In this document: positions 8,502 to 17,493 of the stretch, in pieces
Layout of the letters: each line of letters starts with the position of its first letter
Position numbering within the stretch: the first letter of the stretch is position 1
Translations under genes and position numbers: made by a program
Source of the DNA: Paenibacillus sp. J23TS9
Lineage (GTDB): Bacteria > Bacillota > Bacilli > Paenibacillales > Paenibacillaceae
DNA: 64,000 bases
Assembly: GCF_018403225.1 (NCBI RefSeq)
Contig: NZ_BOSG01000002.1
Span: forward strand, 62,001 to 126,000
Direction of reading: 5' to 3'
Notes under the pieces: generated by a model
The model's database searches: none
The model's input: only the letters and a program-made list of their open reading frames with translations
What the model was told of the DNA's origin: nothing

Positions 8502-9107
8502 TTATAAGCCTTTAATCTGGGATACCGGCCAGAAAATGAATTCTGCCCTGCCGACAATAGCTTTGGCGGTAACACTGCCAAAAGAGCGGCTGTCCTTGCT
8601 GGCGCCCGCATGCCGGTTATCTCCCATTACAAAGTAGTGATCCTTGTCCAACTTGAGCGGTCCAAAATCCGGATCTTGGATCTCCACTTCCGTATAAGGC
8701 TCGACCTGCATCTGACCGTTCACATAGAGCTTGTGATCCTTCACTTCGACAATATCACCGGGAATGCCGATAACCCGTTTGACCAGAAATTCCTTTTTAT
8801 CCGGTCCATCGCTCGGATCGCGCAGCACAACAATTTCGCCCCTGCTGGGCGATTTGAAATCATACACGATTTTATCAATAAACAGCCTTTCCTTCTCGTA
8901 CAGCGTTGGCTGCATGGATTGCCCCTTGACCATCGACAGATTGAAGACAAATAAATTAAGCAGCATCATGATTACAAAAGCGATGACGATCGTTTTAGCC
9001 CAGTCCCACACCTCGGAGGAAAGACTGCGCTGTTTCGGCTCGGTCACCGGCTTGTCTGCCGGAAGTGTCCCCGAGCGTCCGGGTTCATGCTGTTGAACTT
9101 GATTCAT
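8502..9107 (-). CDS. lepB: signal peptidase I
   Basis: 201 residues. Cleaves N-terminal signal peptides from secreted proteins at the outer face of the membrane. One N-terminal membrane helix (about residues 30-50) precedes the S26 catalytic domain: box B with the nucleophile serine (GQSMQPTL), box D with the general base lysine (VKRVIGIPGD), and box E (GDNRHAGASKDSR). This is the short Gram-positive form. The ATG at 9107 has AGGTG 5-6 bases before it; the ATG at 9119 overlaps that site. Upstream of the queG fusion by 37 bases, same strand. Confidence 0.95.
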   Translation of the reverse strand: MNQVQQHEPGRSGTLPADKPVTEPKQRSLSSEVWDWAKTIVIAFVIMMLLNLFVFNLSMVKGQSMQPTLYEKERLFIDKIVYDFKSPSRGEIVVLRDPSDGPDKKEFLVKRVIGIPGDIVEVKDHKLYVNGQMQVEPYTEVEIQDPDFGPLKLDKDHYFVMGDNRHAGASKDSRSFGSVTAKAIVGRAEFIFWPVSQIKGL

Positions 9108-9119
9108 CCTACACCTCAT

Positions 9120-9335
9120 TTATAAAAAAATCCCCTTATATACAGAAAAGCATATCTTTCGCAGTTTTGCAACGGCAGTAAAGATATGCTCAATATAGAA
9201 AATATTGTTTTTTGACAATAATGATAGCTTGTCCATCTTAGAAGTTTCTATGATTTTGTATGTGTTCATTTGATTGAGACCGGCAAGAAGTTTATAATTT
9301 GTATCAACTTGGGTCCATTTGTTACTGCATACGTA
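9120..9335 (-). other. gap between GNAT and lepB with inverted repeat
   Basis: An 11-bp inverted repeat, AGCATATCTTT (9149-9159) and AAAGATATGCT (9180-9190), with a 20-base loop stands between the acetyltransferase and lepB. Minus-strand bases after it include a T-rich run near 9127, so it may end the GNAT transcript. No other feature is seen. Confidence 0.4.
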
Positions 9336-9764
9336 TTAGTGCTGGGGACTAATAATACTAAGCTTTTGAAAGGCTTCCAAAATCTTGTTAGCGCCGTAGC
9401 CCATCGCTTCGTAAAGCGGCAGAGCGGCTTTGTTATGCTCATCTCCGGCAATCATAATACGGCTCACCTTGCGAACCTGGAAACGCTGTTCCATAGCCGC
9501 GACCAATGCTTTGCCAATTCCTTGGCGGCGGTAGTCGGGATGAACGGCAATCCTGTAGTAACAGCCGTGGTTGTGCTCGATCGTTCCGATCAAGGCCCCC
9601 ACAATTTCATCGTCTTCCTCTGCAACCATAATCAATTCCGAATCCCAGGAAAGCTGCCTGGAGAACGGTCCCATCGTATTCCGGTAACACTCTTCGGACA
9701 AGGCAACCTGCATCAACTCAGTGACACTGGAACAATCACTTAACTGAAAGGAACGAACATGCAT
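9336..9764 (-). CDS. GNAT family N-acetyltransferase
   Basis: 142 residues, the size of a single GNAT domain. The acetyl-CoA pyrophosphate-binding motif A is clear: YRIAVHPDYRRQGIGKALV, with R-R-Q-G-I-G at the loop. Motif B follows as NKAALPLYEAMGYG. The substrate cannot be predicted. GGGAG lies 8 bases before the ATG. Its upstream neighbour is divergent sodA, 545 bases away, and it precedes lepB on the same strand. Confidence 0.88.
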   Translation of the reverse strand: MHVRSFQLSDCSSVTELMQVALSEECYRNTMGPFSRQLSWDSELIMVAEEDDEIVGALIGTIEHNHGCYYRIAVHPDYRRQGIGKALVAAMEQRFQVRKVSRIMIAGDEHNKAALPLYEAMGYGANKILEAFQKLSIISPQH

Positions 9765-10028
9765 GTCTTAAATCTCCCTTTTTCGTCAGCTTGTTTGGAT
9801 CCTTGGAAGATCAAGCTCCCCTTAAAATATAAGAAATTATATGCTTCGAAAAGTTCTCATCCTTATATCGCAAGGAAAACTTCCGCTTTAAGCGGTCTGT
9901 CTTCTGCGAAAGCTCGTCGCTAGACGCTCTCATTATAATCCAGAATAAATATTACGACAAAAACCGTTAAATTCCTTCTTTATCATTCATTAAACCATAG
10001 TTTTCTTTAAAAAACACGCATTTTCTTT

Positions 10029-10056
10029 TGAAAGCGCTTTATAGCAAGCGTTTTCA
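10029..10056. promoter_or_regulatory. two adjacent cre-like boxes
   Basis: TGAAAGCGCTTTAT (10029-10042) and AGCAAGCGTTTTCA (10043-10056) each fit the CcpA cre consensus TGWAANCGNTNWCA at about 12 of 14 positions and are head to tail. They lie ~130 bases before the sodA -35. Whether CcpA binds them is inference. Confidence 0.35.
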
Positions 10057-10183
10057 TTGTAATATCAGTCAAATAACCATATAATGGTGATTTTTGGACG
10101 CATAAAAACTCGGGGAAAGGGTAATGGATAATACGGATTATGTAAGACCGTACAGACCTAGGTTGACTTTATAAACATAAATG

Positions 10184-10212
10184 TTGATTTAATTGAAAAA
10201 ATACGGTTTAAT
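10184..10212 (+). promoter_or_regulatory. candidate sodA promoter
   Basis: TTGATT, 17-base spacer, TTTAAT: good sigma-A match with one mismatch at each key position. It would give a ~90-base leader. The remainder of the 545-base gap (9765-10309) is AT-rich and holds the cre-like boxes; I see no gene in it. Confidence 0.5.
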
Positions 10213-10309
10213 TGTATTTGGATGCATTACTGCTACATAATCCGGTCAAAAAGGATGCTTTTGCCCAGCAAAAACTCCTTTAAAAAAACATTTACAGGAG
10301 GTATTTATC

Positions 10310-10927
10310 ATGGCATTTCAATTACCAGCACTTCCTTACCCTAACAATGCGCTCGAGCCTCATATCGACGCACAGACAATGGAGATCCACCACGATCGTC
10401 ACCATAACACGTATGTAACCAATTTGAATGCAGCTTTGGAAAGCGCTCCTGAACTGCAAAATAAAAGCCTCGACGAGCTTCTGTCGAACCTCGACAGCGT
10501 GCCTGAAGGCATCCGTACAGCCGTTCGCAACAACGGTGGCGGACATGCGAACCACTCCCTTTTCTGGGAAATCATCGGACCAAACGGCGGCGGCGCACCA
10601 AGCGGCCTGCTGGCACAAGCTATCGACAGTGATCTTGGCGGTCTCGATAAATTTAAAGAAGACTTCGCCAAAGCGGCTACTACCCGTTTCGGCAGCGGCT
10701 GGGCTTGGCTCGTTGTGAACAAAGACGGCAAGCTGGCTGTTACCAGCACACCTAACCAAGACAACCCAATCATGGACGGCCAAACTGCGGTTCTGGGCCT
10801 TGACGTATGGGAGCATGCTTACTACCTCAAATATCAAAACAAACGCCCTGATTACATCGCTGCTTTCTGGAACGTTGTAAACTGGGATGCTGTCAGCAAA
10901 CGTTACCAGGGAATCGTTCAACCGTAA
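10310..10927 (+). CDS. sodA: superoxide dismutase, Mn/Fe type
   Basis: 205 residues. Converts superoxide to hydrogen peroxide and oxygen in the cytoplasm. The four metal ligands are in their usual places: His in HHDRHHNTY, His in HANHSLFWE, and Asp and His in DVWEHAYY. The GGHANHS and GSGWAWLV stretches and the QDNP loop point to the manganese type. AGGAGG lies 8 bases before the ATG, which is immediately followed by the standard N-terminus FQLPALPY. Monocistronic, with its own promoter and terminator. Confidence 0.98.
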   Translation: MAFQLPALPYPNNALEPHIDAQTMEIHHDRHHNTYVTNLNAALESAPELQNKSLDELLSNLDSVPEGIRTAVRNNGGGHANHSLFWEIIGPNGGGAPSGLLAQAIDSDLGGLDKFKEDFAKAATTRFGSGWAWLVVNKDGKLAVTSTPNQDNPIMDGQTAVLGLDVWEHAYYLKYQNKRPDYIAAFWNVVNWDAVSKRYQGIVQP

Positions 10928-10963
10928 GGTGATTTTCTGAGCGTAAGGCTCGGCAGAACAAAG

Positions 10964-10994
10964 AGAACCGTCCATATTGGACGGTTCTTTTTTC
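10964..10994 (+). terminator. sodA terminator
   Basis: AGAACCGTCCA, loop TAT, and the exact complement, followed by a run of seven T. Also 13 bases past the mutY end on the other strand. Confidence 0.9.
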
Positions 10995-11006
10995 ATGTTC
11001 ATGATC

Positions 11007-12167
11007 TTATTCAGCGGTCTGCTTCCCATTAAAGTACTCACGGATGATTTTTAGAAACACATTCGGGAAGGCATACCGGGCCATATCCTCTTCAAGAATC
11101 CAGCGATGGATGGGTCCATCATCCTTCACCTCATGCTCCAGTGTATAGACCGCCTTTGTCTCCGCCACTAAAGGAAGCTCCTCTTCACGGCAGCTGTAAA
11201 CCTGCAGATTCCAATGAATATGGCTGAATGTATGCTCGGCATCCATCATATATCCCGTTGGTCTCGCTGTGATTCCTTCTTCCAGCAGCGCGCCTGCCAG
11301 GATATCCATCGCCGGTTCATCCGGCAGCCGGCCGCTTCGGCTTTGCGGAACCTGCACATGCGGAAGCTCCCACATCCGGGCCAGCAGGCCTTCTTGCGGA
11401 CGCTGGCGGATCAGTACTTTGCCCGCATGCTCTCCCGATCCTTCCACCAGAGCCACCACCCGAAATTCAGGACGCGGCGGCTTTGCTTTGGTCTTCACCG
11501 GCAGCGATTCCTCGACTCCTTCGAGCCGGGCGGAACAGTGCTCCATTACCGGGCAAGTCAGGCAGTGCGGCGATTTCGGCGTGCACACCAGCGCTCCAAG
11601 CTCCATCAGCGCCTGATTGAAATCGGAAGCGCGGCCCTCAGGGATAAGCTCTACGACCAGCCCCTCCATAAATGACCGGGTACTTCCCTTCATGATGTCT
11701 TCTTCAATCAGAAAGTAGCGTGACAATACCCGCATGACATTGCCGTCCACCGCCGGCTCAGGCTTGTTGAATGCGATGCTCAGCACTGCCCCAGCCGTAT
11801 ATGGGCCAACCCCCTTCAAGGCAAATACCGATTGCTTGTCATCCGGTACTTGTCCGCCATGAAGCTCCTTCACCTGTTTGGCCGCTGCCTGAAGATTTCG
11901 CGCACGTGAATAATATCCGAGGCCTTCCCAGCACTTCAGCACATCCTGCTCTGGTGCATCCGCCAAATCCTCGACGGTTGGGAACCTTTCAATAAATCGA
12001 TGAAAATAAGGAATAACAGTATCCACACGTGTCTGCTGCAGCATGATTTCTGATACCCAAATATAGTATGGATTGCGGTGACGGCGCCACGGCAGATCTC
12101 TTTTATTACGCATATACCATTCCAGCAAATGCTGGCTAAAAAACTTTTTTTGCTCTGTTTGATTCAT
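11007..12167 (-). CDS. mutY: A/G-specific adenine DNA glycosylase
   Basis: 386 residues. Removes adenine mispaired with 8-oxoguanine. N-terminal ~220 residues hold the helix-hairpin-helix (GVGPYTAGAVLSIAF) with the catalytic Asp in the following AVDGNVMRVL, and the 4Fe-4S cluster cysteines in CTPKSPHCLTCPVMEHC. The C-terminal ~130 residues are the NUDIX-like domain that reads 8-oxoG. The Glu in LQQTRVDTV-region and PWR start are typical. It follows acpS by 38 bases on the same strand. No truncation. Confidence 0.97.
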   Translation of the reverse strand: MNQTEQKKFFSQHLLEWYMRNKRDLPWRRHRNPYYIWVSEIMLQQTRVDTVIPYFHRFIERFPTVEDLADAPEQDVLKCWEGLGYYSRARNLQAAAKQVKELHGGQVPDDKQSVFALKGVGPYTAGAVLSIAFNKPEPAVDGNVMRVLSRYFLIEEDIMKGSTRSFMEGLVVELIPEGRASDFNQALMELGALVCTPKSPHCLTCPVMEHCSARLEGVEESLPVKTKAKPPRPEFRVVALVEGSGEHAGKVLIRQRPQEGLLARMWELPHVQVPQSRSGRLPDEPAMDILAGALLEEGITARPTGYMMDAEHTFSHIHWNLQVYSCREEELPLVAETKAVYTLEHEVKDDGPIHRWILEEDMARYAFPNVFLKIIREYFNGKQTAE

Positions 12168-12205
12168 AAGGCTCTTTCAAATCCTTCCGGCTTTCTCTCT
12201 GTAAG

Positions 12206-12604
12206 CTATTTAACGATTCTTTCAATGACTGCAAACGCTGAAGCCAGCTCAGTCTGGTGAGATATGGTCAAATGTATAATATACTCCGGTTCACCTGGAA
12301 GCTTAAGGCGTTCCCATGCTCCCGAGCTTAGGACGGCAATGGGCCTGCCCAAGGAATCCGGCAAAATCTCCATGTCGCCAAAGCCGATGATACTGCCGAT
12401 TCCGCAGCCGAAAGCCTTGGAAATCGATTCTTTGGCGGCAAAACGGCCGGCTACGAATTCAGTCAGCTTTCCGCCTCTTTTTCTGGCTTCCTCCCGCTCT
12501 TTCTCCGTGAGCACCCGTTCCATAAACCGATACCCGAGCTGCCCGCTCAACAGGAGCGAAAGCCGTTTGATTTCCAGCACATCATGCCCGATTCCGTGAA
12601 TCAA
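12206..12604 (-). CDS. acpS: holo-[acyl-carrier-protein] synthase
   Basis: 132 residues from a TTG start. Transfers 4'-phosphopantetheine from CoA to acyl carrier protein. The frame stays open 51 codons further upstream, but homologues begin at the equivalent of IHGIGHDVLEI, so I place the start at the TTG (12604), with a GGAAGG/GGTG stretch upstream. The magnesium ligands are visible as the Asp in GIGHDV and the Glu in AGRFAAKES; the C-terminal LTISHQ motif is present. Upstream of mutY in the same direction, so probably one operon. Confidence 0.93.
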   Translation of the reverse strand: MIHGIGHDVLEIKRLSLLLSGQLGYRFMERVLTEKEREEARKRGGKLTEFVAGRFAAKESISKAFGCGIGSIIGFGDMEILPDSLGRPIAVLSSGAWERLKLPGEPEYIIHLTISHQTELASAFAVIERIVK

Positions 12605-12722
12605 TGCACCACACCATCCTTCCAAACATTCAAACCTTATTGTAGCAGGAGAAATCCCGTGATGCGAGTGATGTCTATAATATTTCGATCTGGGATCGGA
12701 AGAAATATTTGTAAAAATAGTA

Positions 12723-12784
12723 TTGACCATTTTATATTCATTCGTTATATTATACATCGAAACGATATATCAAATCGATACATA
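12723..12784 (+). promoter_or_regulatory. PadR gene promoter with imperfect palindrome
   Basis: TTGACC (12723-12728), 17 bases, TATATT (12746-12751). From 12751 to 12784 runs an imperfect 34-base palindrome centred on GATATATC, with ATCGA and TCGAT arms. It covers the transcription start up to the ribosome site and is a likely PadR operator. Confidence 0.55.
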
Positions 12785-12797
12785 CGAGGTGGATCCA

Positions 12798-13358
12798 ATG
12801 CTTGAATACATCCTTTTAGGGCTGCTGATGGAAGGTAGCATGAGTGGCTATGACATGAAAAAGACCATCGACCTGTCCATCGGCATGTTTTACAAGGCCA
12901 GCTTTGGCAGTTTATACCCCGCGCTAAAACGCCTTACTGACAAGGCATGGGTATCCGTTACCGAAGAGGAAGACAGCAGCAAGAACAAAAAAATCTACTC
13001 CCTCCTGCCTGAAGGCAAGAACACCTTTATGGAATGGCTTGGTGCACCGCTTACGCTCAGCCGCAACGAATTTTTAGTAAGAGTCTTTTTTTACGATTAT
13101 CTGGATGAAGCAGCCCGGATCCAACGCCTTACCGAATACCATCACAAGCTGAACCAGGAAATCGGCCGTCTGCAGGCAGTCGAGCAGATTGTTGCAGGTG
13201 AGCTGGCTGAGATTCCGGACCCGCAGAAGCATTACTACAGAGTATCGGTGTTATCGTACGGCAAGCGTTTTTTTCAGATGGAAAAAGAATATGTTGAGCA
13301 ATTAATTAAAGGAGCTGATCTTAATCATGAAGGTACCGGCCACGCAAACAAACCTTAG
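12798..13358 (+). CDS. PadR family transcriptional regulator
   Basis: 186 residues from the ATG with GAGGTGG 6 bases upstream; the longer frame from 12723 runs through the promoter and is rejected. The N-terminal winged helix starts directly with EYILLGLLMEGSMSGYDM, and FYKASFGSLYPALKRL is the recognition region. Residues ~95-180 form the long C-terminal helices of Vir_C/PadR-s2 type that dimerise. PadR proteins usually repress an adjacent stress or efflux gene when a phenolic or drug ligand is absent. Here the partner is the overlapping membrane protease gene. Confidence 0.93.
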   Translation: MLEYILLGLLMEGSMSGYDMKKTIDLSIGMFYKASFGSLYPALKRLTDKAWVSVTEEEDSSKNKKIYSLLPEGKNTFMEWLGAPLTLSRNEFLVRVFFYDYLDEAARIQRLTEYHHKLNQEIGRLQAVEQIVAGELAEIPDPQKHYYRVSVLSYGKRFFQMEKEYVEQLIKGADLNHEGTGHANKP

Positions 13359-14115
13359 CAAGATCCCATTTACGGAAAGGCGTCCCGTTTTAAGCGTTGT
13401 CATCATTGAGCTGCTTATCCTCGTTGCGATGTTCATCGCCGGAGCGTATGCCACCATCAAGGAATTGAGCTACACTGCGCCTGTTCTGATTGCCTTTATC
13501 CCGATTTCCATTGTGCTGATTCTTTATGTAACCTTGAAGAAGAGCTGGGGACGCTACGGCTTCCGGCCGCTCACCGAGATTCCCCGGCAGAACTGGATCT
13601 ATTATCTACCGCTCGTGCTCACGCTGATTTGCATTGCTTTCAATGGATTTAGAAGCTTTACGCTTCAAGAAGCCCTGTTCTTTGTTTTCTTTACCCTGAT
13701 GGTCGGTTTCGTGGAAGAAACGGTATACCGGGGACTGATCCTGCACATTCTTCTTCGGAAAAAGAGCATCACTGCCGCAATCGTCGCCTCCAGCCTGCTG
13801 TTCTCAGTCACGCATGTCCTTAACATACTGTCCGGACAAAGCGCCGAGGACACTATCGTACAGCTTGTCTACGCTCTGCTCACAGGTGCTGCCCTAGCCT
13901 TACTCATCGTTAAGAATAAAAATATCATTCCATTAATTATCTACCACTTTATACATAACTTGATCCAGTTTCTCGGCCAGGACGGCCGTTCTGTCTCCGT
14001 ATGGGATTATGTCATCCTGGTGATCCTGCTTCTGCACTGCGTATGGCTGATCCTGAGCCTGAAAAAAGAGCCAGCATTGCCGCAGGTCTCCGGTTCTTCC
14101 AAAGGGATGGCCTAA
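13327..14115 (+). CDS. CPBP family intramembrane metalloprotease (CAAX/bacteriocin-processing type)
   Basis: 262 residues with about seven to eight membrane helices. The ABI/CPBP signature is complete: EETVYRG (motif 1, two Glu and Arg), FSVTHVLN (motif 2 His) and IIYHFIHN (motif 3, His). Family members cleave within or near the membrane; in Gram-positives they often act in bacteriocin maturation or self-immunity. The ATG at 13327 has AAGGAG upstream and lies inside the end of the PadR gene (32-base overlap), so the two are translationally linked and share control. Confidence 0.9.
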   Translation: MKVPATQTNLSKIPFTERRPVLSVVIIELLILVAMFIAGAYATIKELSYTAPVLIAFIPISIVLILYVTLKKSWGRYGFRPLTEIPRQNWIYYLPLVLTLICIAFNGFRSFTLQEALFFVFFTLMVGFVEETVYRGLILHILLRKKSITAAIVASSLLFSVTHVLNILSGQSAEDTIVQLVYALLTGAALALLIVKNKNIIPLIIYHFIHNLIQFLGQDGRSVSVWDYVILVILLLHCVWLILSLKKEPALPQVSGSSKGMA

Positions 14116-14199
14116 ACGCAAGGACTACCTTTCATTCTCTTGCAGACGCTGCGCGGTCAGATATTGCTCCATCGCTGTTGTTACTTGTTCACAAACTAA

Positions 14200-14236
14200 A
14201 AACGGGCAGCAAGGTTGAACCCTTGACTGCCCGTTT
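14200..14236. terminator. terminator between CPBP and nadE
   Basis: AAACGGGCAG-CAAGG stem, six-base loop, CCTTG-A-CTGCCCGTTT. T-tracts on both sides allow use by both convergent genes. Confidence 0.85.
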
Positions 14237-14245
14237 ATTCATTTT

Positions 14246-15055
14246 CTATATCCCCGGAATCGAATTCCGCTTATGCGCTGTTCGCTTGTAGTAGCTTTCC
14301 AGACGTTCCTTCGTGGCTGCGTCGACTTCTTTACCCTCGAGGTAGTCGCTGTTCTCATCATAGGAGATGCCCAGCTCCTTCTCGTCGGTCTGTCCCTCCC
14401 AAAGCCCCGCGGTTGGTGCCTTGTCCAGGATTTCCTTCGGAACACCCAGGTATCTTGCCAATTGGCGGACCTGACGTTTGTTCAAGGTGCTCATCGGTGT
14501 GATGTCAACGGCACCGTCACCCCACTTGGTGTAGAAGCCGGTAATCGCCTCGGAAGCATGATCCGTACCCACCACCAGCAGATTCAATTCAAAAGCAAGT
14601 GCATACTGCATCACCATTCGGGTTCTGGCTTTGACATTGCCTTTGCCCTGCGGCGTAATATGACGGTGCACCCCCATGTGCTTAAGCCCCTGCTCGACTT
14701 CGAGCGCAATCTCGGTTACGGTATCCTCGATATTGGTCTCGGCAGTATGCTTCAGATCAAAGGCTTTGGCCACGGCGTAGCTATGTTCGATATCGTCCTG
14801 CGTGCCGTAGGGCTGGTAAACCCCCAGCGTCATAAATTCATCGCCGTTTTCCTTTGTCAATTCATCCGTTGCCCGTTTGCATAAACCTGCAACGACAGCA
14901 CTATCAAGACCCCCGCTTATAGCGATCAGAAGTCCCTTTGCCCCGGCATTCTTCACGTAGGATTTCAGGAAGTCCACTCTTTTTCTAACCTCTGCCTCTT
15001 CATCAATGACCGGCTTTACGCCCAAGGCTGCAATAATTTCTTCTTGCAGGCTCAT
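14246..15055 (-). CDS. nadE: ammonia-dependent NAD+ synthetase
   Basis: 269 residues. Last step of NAD synthesis: amidation of deamido-NAD with ammonia and ATP. The PP-loop SGGLDSAVV is at residues ~45-53; GTDHASEAITGFYTKWGDGAVDI and the P2 loop follow; no glutaminase domain, so it uses free ammonia like B. subtilis NadE. I start at ATG 15055 because GAGGTG is 6 bases before it; a GTG at 15064 overlaps that site. Monocistronic with terminators on each side. Confidence 0.97.
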   Translation of the reverse strand: MSLQEEIIAALGVKPVIDEEAEVRKRVDFLKSYVKNAGAKGLLIAISGGLDSAVVAGLCKRATDELTKENGDEFMTLGVYQPYGTQDDIEHSYAVAKAFDLKHTAETNIEDTVTEIALEVEQGLKHMGVHRHITPQGKGNVKARTRMVMQYALAFELNLLVVGTDHASEAITGFYTKWGDGAVDITPMSTLNKRQVRQLARYLGVPKEILDKAPTAGLWEGQTDEKELGISYDENSDYLEGKEVDAATKERLESYYKRTAHKRNSIPGI

Positions 15056-15140
15056 CCAAAACACCTCTTCTCATGATACTTGGCTTATATATGAAATTAG
15101 ATTGCCCTTCAAGGCTCTCTACCATTACTTAAACAGAAAA

Positions 15141-15173
15141 CCCCGCATAGATCGGTTATCCGATTATACGGGG
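15141..15173 (-). terminator. bacilliredoxin gene terminator
   Basis: Stems CCCCG/CGGGG and ATCGG/CCGAT, followed on the minus strand by TTTTCTG, 24 bases after the stop codon. Confidence 0.7.
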
Positions 15174-15196
15174 CATTATGTAACGTGCTGTGCCTA

Positions 15197-15631
15197 TTAA
15201 CGGCACACACGGTCAAACGCTTCAGTTAGATCCTCGGCAATTTCTTGAGCCGAACGATCTTCGATCTGATGACGTTCAATGAAATGAACAAGCTCCCCAT
15301 CCTTCAGTACTGCGATGGAAGGAGAAGACGGAGGATACGGTGCAAAATATTCTCTGGCTTTTGCCGTAGCTTCTTTGTCCTGTCCGGCGAATACTGTGAA
15401 CAGATTGTCAGGCACCAAATCATTTTGCAATGCCAGGGAAACACCAGGACGGCATTGTCCAGCTGCACATCCGCATACCGAGTTGACAACTACCAGGGTG
15501 GTGCCTGGAGCATCCAACAGATGCGTTTCTACTTCCTCTGGAGTTCTGAGCTCCTTGATCCCGAGACTCGTAAGCTCATCTCGCATCGGTTGAATCATAT
15601 CCTTCATATATCTGTCAAAAGACATAGACAT
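15197..15631 (-). CDS. BrxA/BrxB family bacilliredoxin
   Basis: 144 residues, thioredoxin-like fold. Bacilliredoxins remove bacillithiol from mixed disulfides on proteins after oxidative stress. The atypical CGC active site is seen in NSVCGCAAGQC, followed by FAGQDKEAT and PPSSPS, which are family-specific. Sequence features are shared with both BrxA (YphP) and BrxB (YqiW), so I give no symbol. AGGAG is 9 bases before the ATG. It implies that the organism makes bacillithiol. Confidence 0.95.
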   Translation of the reverse strand: MSMSFDRYMKDMIQPMRDELTSLGIKELRTPEEVETHLLDAPGTTLVVVNSVCGCAAGQCRPGVSLALQNDLVPDNLFTVFAGQDKEATAKAREYFAPYPPSSPSIAVLKDGELVHFIERHQIEDRSAQEIAEDLTEAFDRVCR

Positions 15632-15792
15632 TTCTTATCACTCCTAATCTGCAAAATATCAAATATTATAAATTGAGCTAAAGCAATCCGTCTTTAGTTC
15701 ATTTTATACTGCGTACAGATAATATTATACCTTCATAAACCCTGAAATCAAGAGACATCAATGGAACGGGAAACTCTGCAGCACGCGCTGAC

Positions 15793-17493
15793 TCAGGAAT
15801 CGGCTAACGGAAGCCGAATGATAAACGTTGTACCTTGACCTTCCTCCGATTCAACCTTTATCTTGCCGCCATGCCGCTCCACGATACTGAGACATAGGGC
15901 AAGACCCAGCCCCGTCCCTTTGGCTTTGGTCGTAAAAAAGGGTTCAAACAGCCGCTCCAGGCGGCTTTTGGACATCCCCACGCCCGTATCCATAACGATC
16001 AGTTCCACGATTTGCTCCTTCTCTACAAGACATGTTTGCAGGATAAGCTTCCCCTTCTCTTCCATCGCCTCCATTCCGTTACGGGCGAGATTCAGCAGCA
16101 GCTGCTTGATTTCCTTGGCGTTCAAATTCAGCTTCGGCACACGCTCATCCAGCATCAACTCAATGGTTTGTCCACGCAAATTCGCATCCGCCCACAGCAG
16201 TGGGCTGAGATCATTGATAATCTGGTGCAGATGCCACTGCTCTTTTTCGGATATCCGGTTTTGAGCAAGGGATAGAAAGTCATTGATGATGCCGTTCGCG
16301 CGATCCAGCTCCTCCATGACAATCCGGTAATAATGGTCAAGCGATTCCGGACTCTTTTCCTTCATCAGCTGAAGAAAACCGCGCACCACAGCCATCGGGT
16401 TACGGATTTCATGCGTGATGCTGGCTGCCATCTGTCCGACCAGGCTGAGCCTTTCCACATTCCCCAGTTCGCTCCGCAGTCTTTCCAGCTCAGTGATATC
16501 CTGAATGACCAGAACCGCTCCAAGTATTTCACCGGTATAACCGTTCGTAAGCGGCGAGGTACTCGTATAGTGGATCTGCGAACCAATCCTTATCAGCTCA
16601 TTATTCATCTTGATGCCTTTCAAGGCTTGAGCAATCCGGTAGCTGATATAATCCTTCTCCATCATATCGACAAATGGGCTCAGCGGATGCCCGAGAATAT
16701 CATTTTTGGTCAGCTCAGGCTCCCGGCTTTTGAATAAATTCATCATCATTTCGTTAATGCTGGTAACATTACCGCTGTTATCTACGGATACCATGCACAG
16801 GGGCGCCACATCCATCACTTGCTGGAGCTTCTCTTCCTCGCGGAGGTACTTTTCGGAGATGCCCTTGATCTGTTCCTTCAGCAGCAGCTTCTCTAAAGCA
16901 AATTCAATTACATAAATGAGTGCGCCGCCAGCAAAAACGCTTACCATGATATAAAACAAAATTAAAAGCAAAGAGCCCGTATCGGAAAAGCTTAAATTAG
17001 GATCTTCAATAATAGGGGATGCAGTGATGAGGAGCATGGCGGGTAGGAGACACATCCACAGCTTATTGACTTTATCAGTGAGCGTTCCCTTCCTAAATTG
17101 AGGGGACATTAGAACAAGCAAGGGGTATAACGGCAAACCGGTATGCAAAAAGAGTCCGGATAAAGACCATCGTTCGTTTAAAAAATAATCACATAGCAGG
17201 TACATTCCTGCCAAAGGAAGTCCGCTTTTGTATCCTCCATAGAGCATGCCGATAAATAGCGGCAATATGCCTAGATTAAGGGGAATCAGATGAAACAGCG
17301 AGGTGGAAAACACCGAGCACAGCAAAATGCTCAAAGCACTGGATATAATGATAACAAATTCGAAGCCTGTAGGATCGAGCTTCCTCTTTCGCCTGAGCGC
17401 GCGGACATACTTATCCAGACTAAGCGGGAACAAAAACGCAAATGAACCCGCCATGAGCACCTGTGTTATAATATTTTTCAGCGCAATAATAAT
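15793..17493 (-). CDS. orphan sensor histidine kinase, KinB-like
   Basis: About 566 residues. Five to six membrane helices of the LytS/YhcK 5TM receptor type (PLFIGMLYGGYKSG) cover residues ~1-210; a PAS domain follows (~235-330), then HisKA with SITHEIRNPMAVV (His361 from this start), N box NLARNGMEAM, G1 DTGVGM and G2 GTGLGLAL. No response regulator is adjacent; this design matches kinases feeding the sporulation phosphorelay. Start: the only strong ribosome site, GGGGAGGAGGG (17501-17511), is 7 bases before in-frame ATT codons at 17485-17493. The TTG at 17586 and ATG at 17454 lack ribosome sites. The gene is sure, the start is not. Confidence 0.87.
   Translation of the reverse strand: MIIALKNIITQVLMAGSFAFLFPLSLDKYVRALRRKRKLDPTGFEFVIIISSALSILLCSVFSTSLFHLIPLNLGILPLFIGMLYGGYKSGLPLAGMYLLCDYFLNERWSLSGLFLHTGLPLYPLLVLMSPQFRKGTLTDKVNKLWMCLLPAMLLITASPIIEDPNLSFSDTGSLLLILFYIMVSVFAGGALIYVIEFALEKLLLKEQIKGISEKYLREEEKLQQVMDVAPLCMVSVDNSGNVTSINEMMMNLFKSREPELTKNDILGHPLSPFVDMMEKDYISYRIAQALKGIKMNNELIRIGSQIHYTSTSPLTNGYTGEILGAVLVIQDITELERLRSELGNVERLSLVGQMAASITHEIRNPMAVVRGFLQLMKEKSPESLDHYYRIVMEELDRANGIINDFLSLAQNRISEKEQWHLHQIINDLSPLLWADANLRGQTIELMLDERVPKLNLNAKEIKQLLLNLARNGMEAMEEKGKLILQTCLVEKEQIVELIVMDTGVGMSKSRLERLFEPFFTTKAKGTGLGLALCLSIVERHGGKIKVESEEGQGTTFIIRLPLADS

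Noticed and set aside
10322..11041. 239-codon minus-strand frame over sodA
   Set aside because: Shadow of sodA, and it crosses the sodA terminator.
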